Position numbers and translations under genes: made by a program. From positions 1 to 54,990 of the forward strand of contig NZ_FUXG01000021.1 of NCBI RefSeq assembly GCF_900167095.1: a stretch of DNA of 54,990 nt, in the 5' to 3' direction. Below, one piece after another: positions 17,634 through 26,364 of the stretch (within the stretch, counting starts at the first letter, position 1; the number at the start of each line of letters is the position of its first letter). Origin of the DNA: Oceanospirillum multiglobuliferum. GTDB taxonomy: Bacteria > Pseudomonadota > Gammaproteobacteria > Pseudomonadales > Halomonadaceae. The notes below the pieces were generated by a model, which searched no databases, was not told the origin of the DNA, and was given only the letters and a program-made list of their open reading frames with translations.

Positions 17634-19109
17634 ATGCTAGATCTACTGAACGATATACTCTGGGGCAAAGTGCTAATCGGGGTGCTCATTCTATTGGGGC
17701 TATGGTTTACAGTGGCTTCAAATTTTGTGCAGTTTCGATACTTTGGTCGCATGTTTCGTATTTTAGGGCTGAAACAAGCTAAGCATGATCAACATGGACA
17801 TTTAAGCTCATTTCAGGCGCTGCTGCTGTCAGTAGCTGGGCGTGTGGGGGGCGGTAATATTGCGGGTGTTGCGGTTGCTCTGACATTAGGCGGTCCAGGT
17901 GCTATTTTTTGGATGTGGGTGGTGGGCTTAATGGGTATGGCAACCAGCTATTTTGAATGCACTTTGGCACAGGTTTTTAAAAAGGCTGAGCCAGATGGTA
18001 CCTATCGTGGGGGACCTGCTTACTATATTGCCAAAGGTTTAGGGGGTAGCTGGAAGTGGCTGGCGTTTCTGTATTCTATTTTACTGCTGGTGACTTTCGG
18101 CTTCGGTTTTACCGCGTTGCAATCTTATTCGGTTGCAACCTCTATTAATGATGCTTTTGGTATCTCAACTTATTACACCGGCATTATGTTGGCACTGGTT
18201 GTGGGGCTGATTATTTTTGGTGGTGTAAAGCGTATTGCCAAGGTTTCGGAGGTGCTAGTACCTGTTATGGCGCTGGGTTACTTAGGCATTGCACTGGTAG
18301 TACTGAGTATTAACTTAGAGAAAATTCCTGACGTAATCAGTTTGATTGTGCGTAGTGCATTTGGTTTGGAGCCTGCCGTTGGCGGTGGTATCGGCGCTGC
18401 GATTTTAATGGGTGTTAAGCGAGGCCTATTTTCTAACGAGGCAGGTTTGGGTAGTGCGCCAAACGTTGCCGCAGTTGCTTACGTGCCACACCCGGCAAGC
18501 CAAGGTATTGTACAGTCATTTTCAGTTTTTATTGATACGCTGATTTTATGCTCTTGCACGGCTTTTATTATTTTACTGAGCGGTGTCTATGATCCTGCGA
18601 CAGTCGGCAGCCAAGGTGGTGTTGCATTAACTCAAATGGCGTTGGCAGAACATGTTGGTGAATGGGGACGTATGTTTGTCAGTGTGGCGCTGCTGCTGTT
18701 TGGTTTTAGTACCATTTTGTATAACTACTACTTGGGCGAAAATAGCTTGAACTACCTCAGCGAAGAAAATAGCAATCTATTTAACGGGTTCCGTGTTGCC
18801 ATTATCTGTCTGTGTTGTTGGGGGGCTATTATGGATCTTGGCACTGTATTCGCTTTTGCAGATGTCACGATGGGATTTTTAGCCTTGGCTAATTTATTTG
18901 CACTGGCACTGTTATTCAAAACAGGCCTGCGCATTATGAAAGACTACGATCAACAGCTTTTGGAAGGCCATGAGCAACCTACTTTTGATCCTGCAGATTT
19001 TCCTGACCTTGATATTGATTCAAAAGCATGGGAACTAGAGCCTGAACACCAAGCGTTGAAGCGGACGCCGATACAAGGCCAAAAATCTACAGTAGTGACA
19101 CAGTCTTAA
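17634..19109 (+). CDS. Sodium:alanine/glycine symporter family protein (AGCS)
   Basis: 491 aa with about 11 membrane segments. Family hallmarks are AGRVGGGNIAGVAVAL (~74-89), GGPGAIFWMWVVGL (~92-105), GGPAYYIAKGLGG and MGVKRGLFSNEAGLGSAPNVAA (~260-281). AGCS carriers take up small neutral amino acids with Na+. The position directly before aspA and ansA suggests import of an amino acid related to asparagine or aspartate, though the family is named for alanine and glycine. The ATG at 17634 follows TGGAGA by seven bases and is preferred over an upstream TTG. The C-terminal ~50 residues are a hydrophilic tail. Confidence 0.92.
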   Translation: MLDLLNDILWGKVLIGVLILLGLWFTVASNFVQFRYFGRMFRILGLKQAKHDQHGHLSSFQALLLSVAGRVGGGNIAGVAVALTLGGPGAIFWMWVVGLMGMATSYFECTLAQVFKKAEPDGTYRGGPAYYIAKGLGGSWKWLAFLYSILLLVTFGFGFTALQSYSVATSINDAFGISTYYTGIMLALVVGLIIFGGVKRIAKVSEVLVPVMALGYLGIALVVLSINLEKIPDVISLIVRSAFGLEPAVGGGIGAAILMGVKRGLFSNEAGLGSAPNVAAVAYVPHPASQGIVQSFSVFIDTLILCSCTAFIILLSGVYDPATVGSQGGVALTQMALAEHVGEWGRMFVSVALLLFGFSTILYNYYLGENSLNYLSEENSNLFNGFRVAIICLCCWGAIMDLGTVFAFADVTMGFLALANLFALALLFKTGLRIMKDYDQQLLEGHEQPTFDPADFPDLDIDSKAWELEPEHQALKRTPIQGQKSTVVTQS

Positions 19110-19143
19110 TCACTCTTAACTTTAATGCACAATGATGCAATCT

Positions 19144-19167
19144 CAGCGGTTTAATAATGAACCGCTG
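19144..19167 (+). other. Stem-loop between symporter gene and aspA
   Basis: CAGCGGTT (19144-19151) and AACCGCTG (19160-19167) form a perfect 8-bp stem followed by TTTGGTTTC. It is a weak attenuator or processing site in the 103-base gap between the symporter gene and aspA. Confidence 0.45.
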
Positions 19168-19212
19168 TTTGGTTTCGTCGCCCTTGCCAATACTTCCTGA
19201 TGGAGTTTAAAA

Positions 19213-20625
19213 ATGACAGTACGTACTGAACATGATTTATTGGGTGATATGGATATTCCTGCGGATGCCTGGTATGGCGTACAAACTCAGCGCGCAGTCG
19301 ATAATTTTTCGATTACAGGAGTGCCTATCAGCCACTTTCCAGAGCTGATAAAGGCATTGGCACTGGTCAAAATGGCGGCAGCCAAAGCCAATGAACAGCT
19401 AGGTTTAATCAGCAGTGCCAAGGCCAATGTTATTATCGAGGCTTGTCAGGACATTTGTCAGGGGCATTTGCAAGATCAGTTTGTGGTTGACCTGATACAA
19501 GGTGGCGCTGGCACATCAACGAATATGAATGCCAATGAGGTGATTGCTAACCTTGCGTTGGAAAAACTTGGACATGGTAAAGGTGAGTACCGTTATCTTC
19601 ATCCCAATGATGATGTGAACTGCTCGCAATCTACCAATGATGCCTATCCAACAGCAGCTTGTTTGGCGATTCAATTTGCAGCAGAGCCTTTGATCGACAC
19701 GATTCGAAGCTTAGTTGCATCGCTTTCAGTCAAAGGGGTTGAATTTTCTGATGTGGTTAAAATGGGGCGTACCCAACTGCAAGATGCAGTACCTATGACT
19801 TTAGGCCAAGAGTTTGAAGCCTTCGCGGTGACACTCAGTGAGGATATTGATCGCTTACATGAAGCTTGTGCGCTGTTATCTGAGGTTAACCTTGGTGGTA
19901 CAGCTATTGGTACTGGTATTAATACCCATCCTGAATACTCTGCTTTGGCGATTAGCTATCTTTCTGATTTTTCAGGTAAGGCTATGAAGCCAGCCGCAAA
20001 TTTGGTTGAAGCCACTTCTGATATGGGGGCGTTTGTTCTTTTCTCAGGCATATTGAAGCGCTTTGCGATCAAACTTAGCAAAATTGCGAATGACTTGCGC
20101 TTACTATCCAGTGGTCCAAGAACCGGTTTTGGTGAAATTAAATTACCGCCAATGCAGCCGGGATCTTCAATTATGCCGGGCAAGGTAAATCCGGTGATTC
20201 CTGAAGCAGTTAACCAAACTGCCTTTCAAGTGATTGCCAATGATCTTGCGGTTACCTTAGCGGCAGAGGCTGGTCAACTACAGTTGAATGCGATGGAACC
20301 ATTGATTATTTATAACTTGCTGAATTCTATGAGAATGCTTTGCTCAGCTTGCACTATGTTAGAGGAACGCTGTATCAAGGGTATTGAGGCTGATCGTGCC
20401 CGTTGTGCTGATCTGTTGAATATTAGTATTGGCAGTATTACGGCGCTAGTGCCTCATATTGGCTATGCCAATGCCTCTCGTATCGCTCAGGCAGCATTGC
20501 ATACAGGCAGCACAGTGCGTGAACTTATTTTGTCTGAGCAATTATTAAGCGAAGAGACTTTGGATCAGTTGCTGAGTCCACAGTCTATGCTAACACCTCA
20601 ATTCAGAACAACTGCGAAACAATAG
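19213..20625 (+). CDS. aspA: Aspartate ammonia-lyase
   Basis: 470 aa. Converts L-aspartate to fumarate and ammonia. It belongs to the fumarase/aspartase superfamily. Signature GSSIMPGKVNPVIPE (~317-331) holds the catalytic serine loop. GGAGTSTNMNANEVI (~97-111), NDDVNCSQSTNDAYPTA (~132-148) and MGRTQLQDAVPMT also fit aspartase rather than fumarase C. A ribosome site TGGAG lies before the ATG. The stop is two bases before ansA, so the pair is translated together: asparagine to aspartate to fumarate. Confidence 0.95.
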   Translation: MTVRTEHDLLGDMDIPADAWYGVQTQRAVDNFSITGVPISHFPELIKALALVKMAAAKANEQLGLISSAKANVIIEACQDICQGHLQDQFVVDLIQGGAGTSTNMNANEVIANLALEKLGHGKGEYRYLHPNDDVNCSQSTNDAYPTAACLAIQFAAEPLIDTIRSLVASLSVKGVEFSDVVKMGRTQLQDAVPMTLGQEFEAFAVTLSEDIDRLHEACALLSEVNLGGTAIGTGINTHPEYSALAISYLSDFSGKAMKPAANLVEATSDMGAFVLFSGILKRFAIKLSKIANDLRLLSSGPRTGFGEIKLPPMQPGSSIMPGKVNPVIPEAVNQTAFQVIANDLAVTLAAEAGQLQLNAMEPLIIYNLLNSMRMLCSACTMLEERCIKGIEADRARCADLLNISIGSITALVPHIGYANASRIAQAALHTGSTVRELILSEQLLSEETLDQLLSPQSMLTPQFRTTAKQ

Positions 20626-20627
20626 TC

Positions 20628-21638
20628 ATGAGCGCGCACATACTTATTTTATACACTGGTGGCACTATCGGTATGATCCGCTCTGCTCGGGGGTATGTGC
20701 CAAAAGAGGGCTTCGAGGCACGGCTGGCAGAGCAGCTTCAGTGTCAAAGCTCTGATCAACTGCCAATGTATAGTGTTTTAGAGTTTGAACAGTTGATCGA
20801 CAGCTCTAATCTACATCCCCGCGATTGGACTGCAATTGCGACAGTGATTACTGAGTATTGGGAAATGTATGACGGCTTTGTTGTCTTGCATGGTACTGAC
20901 ACTATGGCTTACACAGCGTCTGCATTGTCTTTTATGCTAAAGGACCTAGACAAGCCCGTGATTGTCACGGGGTCGCAAATCCCTTTGTCAGAGTTGCGTA
21001 ACGATGCTTTAGATAATCTTATAACGAGTTTGATATTGGCTGGGCAGCAGAGTATTTCTGAGGTCTGTATCTATTTTAATGGTCGATTATTACGTGGTAA
21101 TCGCAGTACTAAGCTAAAAAGTGTTGGCTTTGATGCCTTTGACTCTCCCAACTATCCTTGGTTGGCAGAAGTCGGTATTCATATCACCTTGAAAAAAGAG
21201 CTGTTGCTGAAACCTAGCACACCTTCCTTCCATCTTTTTGACTTTAATCCTGATGCTGTTGCTATGGTGCAGATGTACCCTGGTATCCAAGCGCAGGTGG
21301 TTGAGGCCGTTCTAAACAGTGGTGATGTGAAAGCGCTTATTTTGCAATCTTACGGTGCAGGTAATCCACCCGACAGTAACCAAGCGTTAATGCAAGTATT
21401 GGCGCAAGCCAGTTTGAGAGGCATTGTTATTGTCAATATCAGTCAATGTTTGCAAGGTGGTGTTTATCAAGGCGCTTATGCTACGGGAGAAACCTTAAAC
21501 CAAATGGGTGTTATTTCTGGGCATGATTTAACCTTGGAGGCGGCTTTCACTAAGCTTCATTGCTTGATCAGCGCGGGATACAGCCCCTATTACATCAGTG
21601 AGCTTATGCCAACGGCTCTCTGTGGAGAGTGTCGTTAA
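20628..21638 (+). CDS. ansA: Type I (cytoplasmic) L-asparaginase
   Basis: 336 aa, matching E. coli AnsA in length and motifs. The first catalytic threonine is in LYTGGTIGM (~8-16). The second conserved block is HGTDTMAYTASALSFML (~87-103), followed by KPVIVTGSQIPL. There is no signal peptide, so it is cytoplasmic and hydrolyses asparagine to aspartate and ammonia, feeding AspA encoded two bases upstream. The C-terminus carries GYATGETLNQMGVISGHDLTLEAAFTKL in pieces typical of the family. It is the last gene of the symporter-aspA-ansA unit, convergent with a LysR gene 24 bases away. Confidence 0.95.
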   Translation: MSAHILILYTGGTIGMIRSARGYVPKEGFEARLAEQLQCQSSDQLPMYSVLEFEQLIDSSNLHPRDWTAIATVITEYWEMYDGFVVLHGTDTMAYTASALSFMLKDLDKPVIVTGSQIPLSELRNDALDNLITSLILAGQQSISEVCIYFNGRLLRGNRSTKLKSVGFDAFDSPNYPWLAEVGIHITLKKELLLKPSTPSFHLFDFNPDAVAMVQMYPGIQAQVVEAVLNSGDVKALILQSYGAGNPPDSNQALMQVLAQASLRGIVIVNISQCLQGGVYQGAYATGETLNQMGVISGHDLTLEAAFTKLHCLISAGYSPYYISELMPTALCGECR

Positions 21639-21662
21639 GCTGCTTAATATTCAAACTCTGGT

Positions 21663-22589
21663 TTAAAGTTTCAAGGTTTCTCTGCGCTGATAGATATTTT
21701 CATAAACAAAGTGCCTGAACCATTTGTGTAAATGATCATGGTGCATACGGGCATGCCAGAACATGGATATTTCGATAGGTGGAATTGAAAACGGAGCTTC
21801 AATCACTGCAAACTTGTCAGAGTCTGCATAGCGCCGGATAAAATGACTAGGCAATAAAATCATCAAGTCGGTGGAGGCGATAATCTCTAATGCTGCAAAA
21901 AAATGCGGTACGCGTACGCCAATATTTCTAGTCTTGCCCTGTTGTTTAAGCAGCTCATCCACAACGCTTAAACCTGAGCCGTTAGGACTGACCATGACAT
22001 GGTTTAGTGCGAGGTATTGCTCAAGGCTAACCCCGTTAGCGTTAGGGTGGTGTTTACGTACCAGTCCAAGATAATGGTCTTGTGCAACAATGCGTTGAAA
22101 AATATCCGCGGGAGGCTGGTCAGATGCACCGCCAATCATTAAGTCGACCTTGTTATCTTCTAACTCTGTCAATAAGTTTGATCGCCAGTCAACGGCCGAT
22201 AAACGTACATAAGGTGCTGCTTCATTGAGCAAGGGAACTAGCCTTGGCAATATCGTATGCGAGCCATAATCTGTAGTCGCTAAACGAATAGCCCCCTGGT
22301 GAGTCAATGGATTGAATGCATCGGGCATCAATAAGATCAATGCACTTTCAAGCAACTGATTTAACTTCGGCTGTAACCGTTCCGCTTTGGTGGTAAGTGC
22401 CAAATGTTTGCCCGATTTAACCAAGATAGGGTCATCAAACATCTCGCGCAATTTGGCCAAAGTACGACTCACAGCAGACTGTGTTAGATTCAGTTTTTCT
22501 GCGGCTTGTGTCACATGCCTTTCATCTAACAGCACTTTGAGCGTGACGAGTGCATTCAAATCAATTTTCTTGAGCGTTTGAATATCCAC
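21663..22589 (-). CDS. LysR-family transcriptional regulator
   Basis: 308 aa. The N-terminal winged helix (residues ~9-68: LNALVTLKVLLDERHVTQAAEKLNLTQSAVSRTLAKLRE) is followed by the periplasmic-binding-protein-like effector domain. The N-terminus and SGKHLALTTKAERL resemble the NodD/LeuO-like branch of LysR proteins. It is divergent from the thioesterase gene with a LysR-type palindrome between, so it likely controls that gene. The effector is unknown; a CoA-pathway intermediate would fit the neighbourhood. Confidence 0.92.
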   Translation of the reverse strand: MDIQTLKKIDLNALVTLKVLLDERHVTQAAEKLNLTQSAVSRTLAKLREMFDDPILVKSGKHLALTTKAERLQPKLNQLLESALILLMPDAFNPLTHQGAIRLATTDYGSHTILPRLVPLLNEAAPYVRLSAVDWRSNLLTELEDNKVDLMIGGASDQPPADIFQRIVAQDHYLGLVRKHHPNANGVSLEQYLALNHVMVSPNGSGLSVVDELLKQQGKTRNIGVRVPHFFAALEIIASTDLMILLPSHFIRRYADSDKFAVIEAPFSIPPIEISMFWHARMHHDHLHKWFRHFVYENIYQRRETLKL

Positions 22590-22636
22590 ACTTTGCCCCT
22601 ATTTCAGCTTAAGATCAGCTTGAGAGCTTATCATTA

Positions 22637-22652
22637 TGATTAAATGTAATCA
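22637..22652. promoter_or_regulatory. Candidate LysR box
   Basis: TGATTA (22637-22642) and TAATCA (22647-22652) form an inverted repeat with AATG between, fitting the T-N11-A type LysR site. It sits in the 143-base gap between the LysR gene and the thioesterase gene. Confidence 0.5.
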
Positions 22653-22732
22653 CAAACATTTAAACAATGAATTTAACTTATAGCTGAAAAAATAGAACAA
22701 TAGTCCTATTCAAATCCAAGTGAGAGAGACTT

Positions 22733-23170
22733 ATGGCTCAAGTAAGTGATGCACTTTACGAAAAAACCATTGAGGTTCGTTGGTCAGACTGTGATGCGAA
22801 CCAACACATGCGCCACAGTGCTTACGCTGATTTTTGCGCCCATACCCGTGTTGGCTTTATGCATCAAGTTGGCATTAACGAAAAATGGCTAAAAGAGCAT
22901 GGGTTAGGCCCTGTGCTGTTTAAAGAGGAAACAGAGTATTTTCGAGAGTTGTTTATGGGGGAGTTGGTGCGTGTAACCCTAGAAGCAGGCGAACCGACAG
23001 GCTCTGAAAAATCAATTTGTGTCATCAATCATCTTTATAACGCAAAAGGCGAATTGGCCGCACGACACCGCGCCGTTTTTGGCTGGTTTGATATGACTCA
23101 GCGCAAAGTGGTTAAGCTGCCAGAAACTATTCGTCAGCTTTGTCTGCCGGAACCAGAAACCCTAGAGTAA
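22733..23170 (+). CDS. Acyl-CoA thioesterase, hotdog fold (4HBT type)
   Basis: 145 aa single hotdog domain. VRWSDCDANQHMRHSAYADF (~15-34) carries the conserved acidic residue of the 4-hydroxybenzoyl-CoA thioesterase-like active site (Asp in WSDCD.N.HM). It would hydrolyse a CoA thioester; the substrate is unknown. A GAGAGAG ribosome site precedes the ATG. It is divergent from the LysR gene and convergent with the thiolase-like gene. Neighbouring CoA-type and diiron genes suggest it may release stalled CoA esters in the same pathway. Confidence 0.9.
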   Translation: MAQVSDALYEKTIEVRWSDCDANQHMRHSAYADFCAHTRVGFMHQVGINEKWLKEHGLGPVLFKEETEYFRELFMGELVRVTLEAGEPTGSEKSICVINHLYNAKGELAARHRAVFGWFDMTQRKVVKLPETIRQLCLPEPETLE

Positions 23171-23222
23171 GCCTATCTGATAATCCCGTAGGCAGTACAT
23201 TTTTAAGTCCTGAAGGCAATTG

Positions 23223-23260
23223 CCCGCCTGATCCTTAAACCCGACAGGCGGGATTTTTTT
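23223..23260 (+). terminator. Intrinsic terminator after the thioesterase gene
   Basis: CCCGCCTG (23223-23230) and CAGGCGGG (23245-23252) form a perfect 8-bp stem with a 14-nt loop, followed by A and a run of seven T residues. It ends 18 bases before the end of the convergent thiolase-like gene. Confidence 0.93.
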
Positions 23261-23277
23261 GCATTATTTAAAGCAAG

Positions 23278-24318
23278 TTATGACTTTAAAACAGCAATGC
23301 CTTGTTTATAACCTAAGCCACCGTTGCCATGCACAATACCCAGCTGATTATCGCCTGCTTGCAAACTGAGACACATTGAAATTAAGCCATTTAAGGCGGG
23401 ATTGTTCCAAGCACCTCGACCTAAGTTCATCCCACCTGTTTGAGTAACAGGCTTGGTGGATAGCAATGCTAATAAAGCAGCTTTGTCTGTTGCCGCTCCT
23501 GACTTTACCAGTAACGCAAGCGGTACAACAGGGTAGCAGGTATAGGCGTCTAGTTTGACATTGGGAGCCGCAATAGCGGTAGCCATCTCGATACCTGATT
23601 GCACTTCTGCATAGTGCAGCGCCTTTTCTAGCGCGTGATAGGTTGCCAAGTTTTTAACCTGTTCTGGGCCATCTGCATCAGCAAGTCCTATACCTATGCC
23701 TTGTATTCTGATGGGCTTAATTGCGGGGCTGAGTTGCGGCAATGTTGCAGGGGTACAGAGCACAAGACAACCTTCGAAATCGACTAATGGATTTGCGCAA
23801 TCGACACCACGGAATAGCTCTGTGAGCAGTGAATACCAGCGCTGGTCTGGTAGTGGTAAATCAAGTTCTGCTGCGGTTCTGGAGAGGTTGTTAAATAGCG
23901 CATCGCGCAGCTCAATAAAGTCATCAAGGCTCAAGTTGTGCAGCTGGCAAAACTGTTTGGCAAGGGCGGTATAGCCTTCTGGCAAGCTGCCTGCGTCACC
24001 ATATACATTCATCAATTGATGACGGTCGGCTTTACTGTATTCAGAGCGTAAGTAATCACGCCCATGAATGACCACAATATCGGCATCAGACTCGTTGAGC
24101 AGGCGATTGGCCACGGCTAAAGCTTCTATAGGCGCACAACCACTGCGATAGTGGTTATCTTGTACTGGACTGTTCCAGTCGGTGCGCAGCGGGTCAATTT
24201 CTAATGTTCTAATGCGCAGATTAAGCTGTGCAGCTTGAGCCAGTATTTGCTCAGAGGCACTGAGGTCGCCCTGCTGGTCTAATATTCGATCAGCGGCAAT
24301 AATGCAGTTTTGTGTCAT
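23278..24318 (-). CDS. Thiolase-superfamily protein, short and lacking the GHPxG motif
   Basis: 346 aa, shorter than classical thiolases (about 390). RSGCAPIEALAVANRLLNE (~61-79) aligns by eye with the nucleophile-cysteine helix of thiolases, followed by DADIVVIHGRD. The C-terminus has GGMNLGRGAWNNPALNG and ends in VHGNGGLGYKQGIAVL. The catalytic GHPxG histidine motif and the second cysteine (CxG) are replaced. This resembles SCP-x-like 'acetyl-CoA acetyltransferase' relatives in which activity is uncertain. It follows the DUF2889 gene by 52 bases on the same strand, so the two may share a transcript. It could be a thiolase for a branched or aromatic beta-ketoacyl-CoA or a non-catalytic partner. 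Confidence 0.75.
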   Translation of the reverse strand: MTQNCIIAADRILDQQGDLSASEQILAQAAQLNLRIRTLEIDPLRTDWNSPVQDNHYRSGCAPIEALAVANRLLNESDADIVVIHGRDYLRSEYSKADRHQLMNVYGDAGSLPEGYTALAKQFCQLHNLSLDDFIELRDALFNNLSRTAAELDLPLPDQRWYSLLTELFRGVDCANPLVDFEGCLVLCTPATLPQLSPAIKPIRIQGIGIGLADADGPEQVKNLATYHALEKALHYAEVQSGIEMATAIAAPNVKLDAYTCYPVVPLALLVKSGAATDKAALLALLSTKPVTQTGGMNLGRGAWNNPALNGLISMCLSLQAGDNQLGIVHGNGGLGYKQGIAVLKS

Positions 24319-24370
24319 GTTCCGACCCCTATTGATTATGCTTATGGTTTCTTGTTTTTAAACTATTGGT

Positions 24371-24925
24371 TTATGACTTAGACTCAGTAGTTGCAAAATC
24401 AGGCCATAACCTCTTTGCCACAGAGGAGTGCTCTGCCAACGAGTGACAAGTGTTCATAATGGCAGGCTTGCTACCACTGGCTTCTTCTTTTTTCTTCAGT
24501 TCTGAGTACAGCGCCTGATATGCCGTCGTCGCCATAGGCCCTAGTAGCTCTGTATGATGGGTGCAGCCGTATTGATTACCAAGGCGTGCTTTGATCTCCT
24601 TATTCCATCCTGCGCCAATTTTTAAACCAATCAGTTTTTTATAAGCAGGGGTGATATCAGCACAGATATTAAAAGGTGCATAGTCTGTGCAGGCTTCTGC
24701 ATCATGGATCAATAGATCCACATCAATACTGATTCTTAGCCACATCTCATGTACAGGCTCGCCTGCGGCAATTACACCACCACGATCTTCGTTGTCTATA
24801 GCTTTGGTTTTGATGTCGGTCATATGGCCTTCAATATCCCAAAGGCCATCGTTACGGGCGTAGGCACGGCAAGTTACTGTGCGAGTGTGTACTAACTGCC
24901 GTGTTTGGCCATCTGATAAAGGCAT
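24371..24925 (-). CDS. DUF2889 domain protein
   Basis: About 184 aa. The pattern RTVTCRAYARNDGLWDIEGHMTD near the N-terminus, HEMWLRISIDVDLLIHDAEACTD in the middle and GCTHHTELLGPMATTAYQAL toward the C-terminus fit DUF2889, a family without known biochemical function that I associate with CoA-dependent aromatic or lipid catabolic loci. The conserved Cys and His residues could bind a metal or be catalytic. The ATG at 24925 is used; an upstream TTG is less likely. It precedes the thiolase-like gene by 52 bases. A terminator separates it from the reductase gene upstream. Confidence 0.78.
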   Translation of the reverse strand: MPLSDGQTRQLVHTRTVTCRAYARNDGLWDIEGHMTDIKTKAIDNEDRGGVIAAGEPVHEMWLRISIDVDLLIHDAEACTDYAPFNICADITPAYKKLIGLKIGAGWNKEIKARLGNQYGCTHHTELLGPMATTAYQALYSELKKKEEASGSKPAIMNTCHSLAEHSSVAKRLWPDFATTESKS

Positions 24926-24990
24926 AATCAATTACCGAAACAAATTAAGGTCATGTATTAGGTTGAGTATATTGTTATGGATGAGCCGAT

Positions 24991-25018
24991 AAAAAAGCCG
25001 ACTATTTGTCGGCTTTTT
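24991..25018. terminator. Bidirectional terminator between reductase and DUF2889 genes
   Basis: A-run plus GCCGAC (24991-25002) and GTCGGC plus T-run (25008-25018) form an 11-bp stem able to terminate in both directions. It lies 30 bases past the stop of the minus-strand reductase gene, so DUF2889 and the thiolase-like gene probably need their own promoter in 24926-24990. Confidence 0.85.
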
Positions 25019-25048
25019 GGTAGCTAGATAAGGTGCTCAAGCTGGAGC

Positions 25049-26338
25049 TTATCCTAAAACGGCAAGCATTTCAGCGATTGAAGTGAACTTTTCCCTTGGT
25101 TTTCCCTCAGGCGCACGGTCAACCTCTGCTTGGCTGATTCTCTGCCAGTCCTCGTTGTTCACCACACGTATGTTGCGCTCATTTAGCAGTTGATCCATTG
25201 CGTGGCTGCCTGCTTTATGTTCAACAATAGGTGTTGCTTCTAAGTCAGCAATAATGCGCTTGGCCACATCCATTGAGTCTGCACGGTTTGCAGGAATCAC
25301 ACCGTTAGGGCCACGTTTGCACCATCCTGAGGTATAGACACCTGACTCAACAAAGCCGTTGTCATTGGCAACAATACCGCGCTGTTCATCAAACGGCATA
25401 CCGGGAATGGCTTTGCTGCGGTAGCCAATGGCAGAAAATAGGGTGTCAACGGGTAGATTAACGCTTTCGCCAGCACTGTTTTCAAGTATCAAATTGCTGA
25501 TGCGACCATTGTTTCCTGTAATGGCCTTTGGGCTATGCCAAAATAAAAAGTGCAAACGTACTGGTTTTTGCTCAGGGGTATTGGCCGCATACTCCTGTAG
25601 AATCTCTAGGTTGCGTTGGCGCGCTTTGGCATCGCGAGGGTCATAACCTTCGCCCACTTCTGCTGGTACTTCAATGTTCTGTACCAGTGGTACACAGCGT
25701 GTCATCTCTGCAAATTCGCCCAGTTCTGGCGGGGTAAAGCTGGCCTCAATTGGGCCACGACGACCAATCAGGTAAATATCTTCAACGGTAGATGCTGCAA
25801 TGGCATCTTGGGCGTGCTGGCTGATATCTGAGCCGACCATCTCTTCTGGTGTTTTAGCCAAAATACGGGCGATGTCCAAAGATACGTTACCGTTGCCGAT
25901 AATGGCGATAGATTTGCCATCTAGCTTCGGGTTGAGATCACGGTGATCAGGATGGCCGTTATACCATGCCACAAAACGACCTGAGCCATAAACGGCATCA
26001 AGGTCGCTGCCTTCGATGCCCAGCTCTCGATCTTCTAGCGCGCCAATGGTGATGATTACAATGTCGTAAATAGACTTAAGCTCGTCATAACTGACATCGC
26101 GGCCAATCTCAACGTTACCCAGAAAACGCACATTGTCTTTTTGCAACGTGCGTTCAAACTGGCGGGAGATATTCTTAGTGCCAATGTGGTCAGGGGCAAC
26201 GCCTGCGCGTACCAAGCCAAACATGCTAGGTAGTCGATCAATCAGATCCACTTGGCTGTTTTCAATCTTTTTGGATAACAGATCTGCAAGGTAGAACCCA
26301 GATGGGCCGCTGCCAACGATTGCGATACTGGTTGTCAT
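25049..26338 (-). CDS. Adrenodoxin-reductase-type ferredoxin:NADP+ oxidoreductase (FprA-like)
   Basis: 429 aa. An N-terminal FAD site GSGPSGFYLADLL (~8-20) is followed by MFGLVRAGVAPDH (~40-52), the hallmark of FprA/adrenodoxin reductases. The NADP site is IIGNGNVSLDIARIL (~148-162). GYRS...GMPFDE and the C-terminal SGWCKRGPNGVIPANR region (~330) complete the family pattern. It passes electrons from NADPH to a ferredoxin. No ferredoxin gene is nearby. It lies 26 bases downstream of the PaaX-like gene on the same strand and divergent from the diiron gene, so it is the likely electron source for that oxygenase. Start: second ATG (26338) with GGAG nine bases before; the first ATG touches the ribosome site. 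Confidence 0.92.
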   Translation of the reverse strand: MTTSIAIVGSGPSGFYLADLLSKKIENSQVDLIDRLPSMFGLVRAGVAPDHIGTKNISRQFERTLQKDNVRFLGNVEIGRDVSYDELKSIYDIVIITIGALEDRELGIEGSDLDAVYGSGRFVAWYNGHPDHRDLNPKLDGKSIAIIGNGNVSLDIARILAKTPEEMVGSDISQHAQDAIAASTVEDIYLIGRRGPIEASFTPPELGEFAEMTRCVPLVQNIEVPAEVGEGYDPRDAKARQRNLEILQEYAANTPEQKPVRLHFLFWHSPKAITGNNGRISNLILENSAGESVNLPVDTLFSAIGYRSKAIPGMPFDEQRGIVANDNGFVESGVYTSGWCKRGPNGVIPANRADSMDVAKRIIADLEATPIVEHKAGSHAMDQLLNERNIRVVNNEDWQRISQAEVDRAPEGKPREKFTSIAEMLAVLG

Positions 26339-26364
26339 TTTTATCATCTCCAGCTTAAAAGAAA

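Noticed and set aside
25049-26338. Reductase as PaaE or BoxA
   Set aside because: PaaE and BoxA have plant-type FNR modules and iron-sulfur domains; this protein has the adrenodoxin-reductase two-nucleotide pattern and no Cys cluster.
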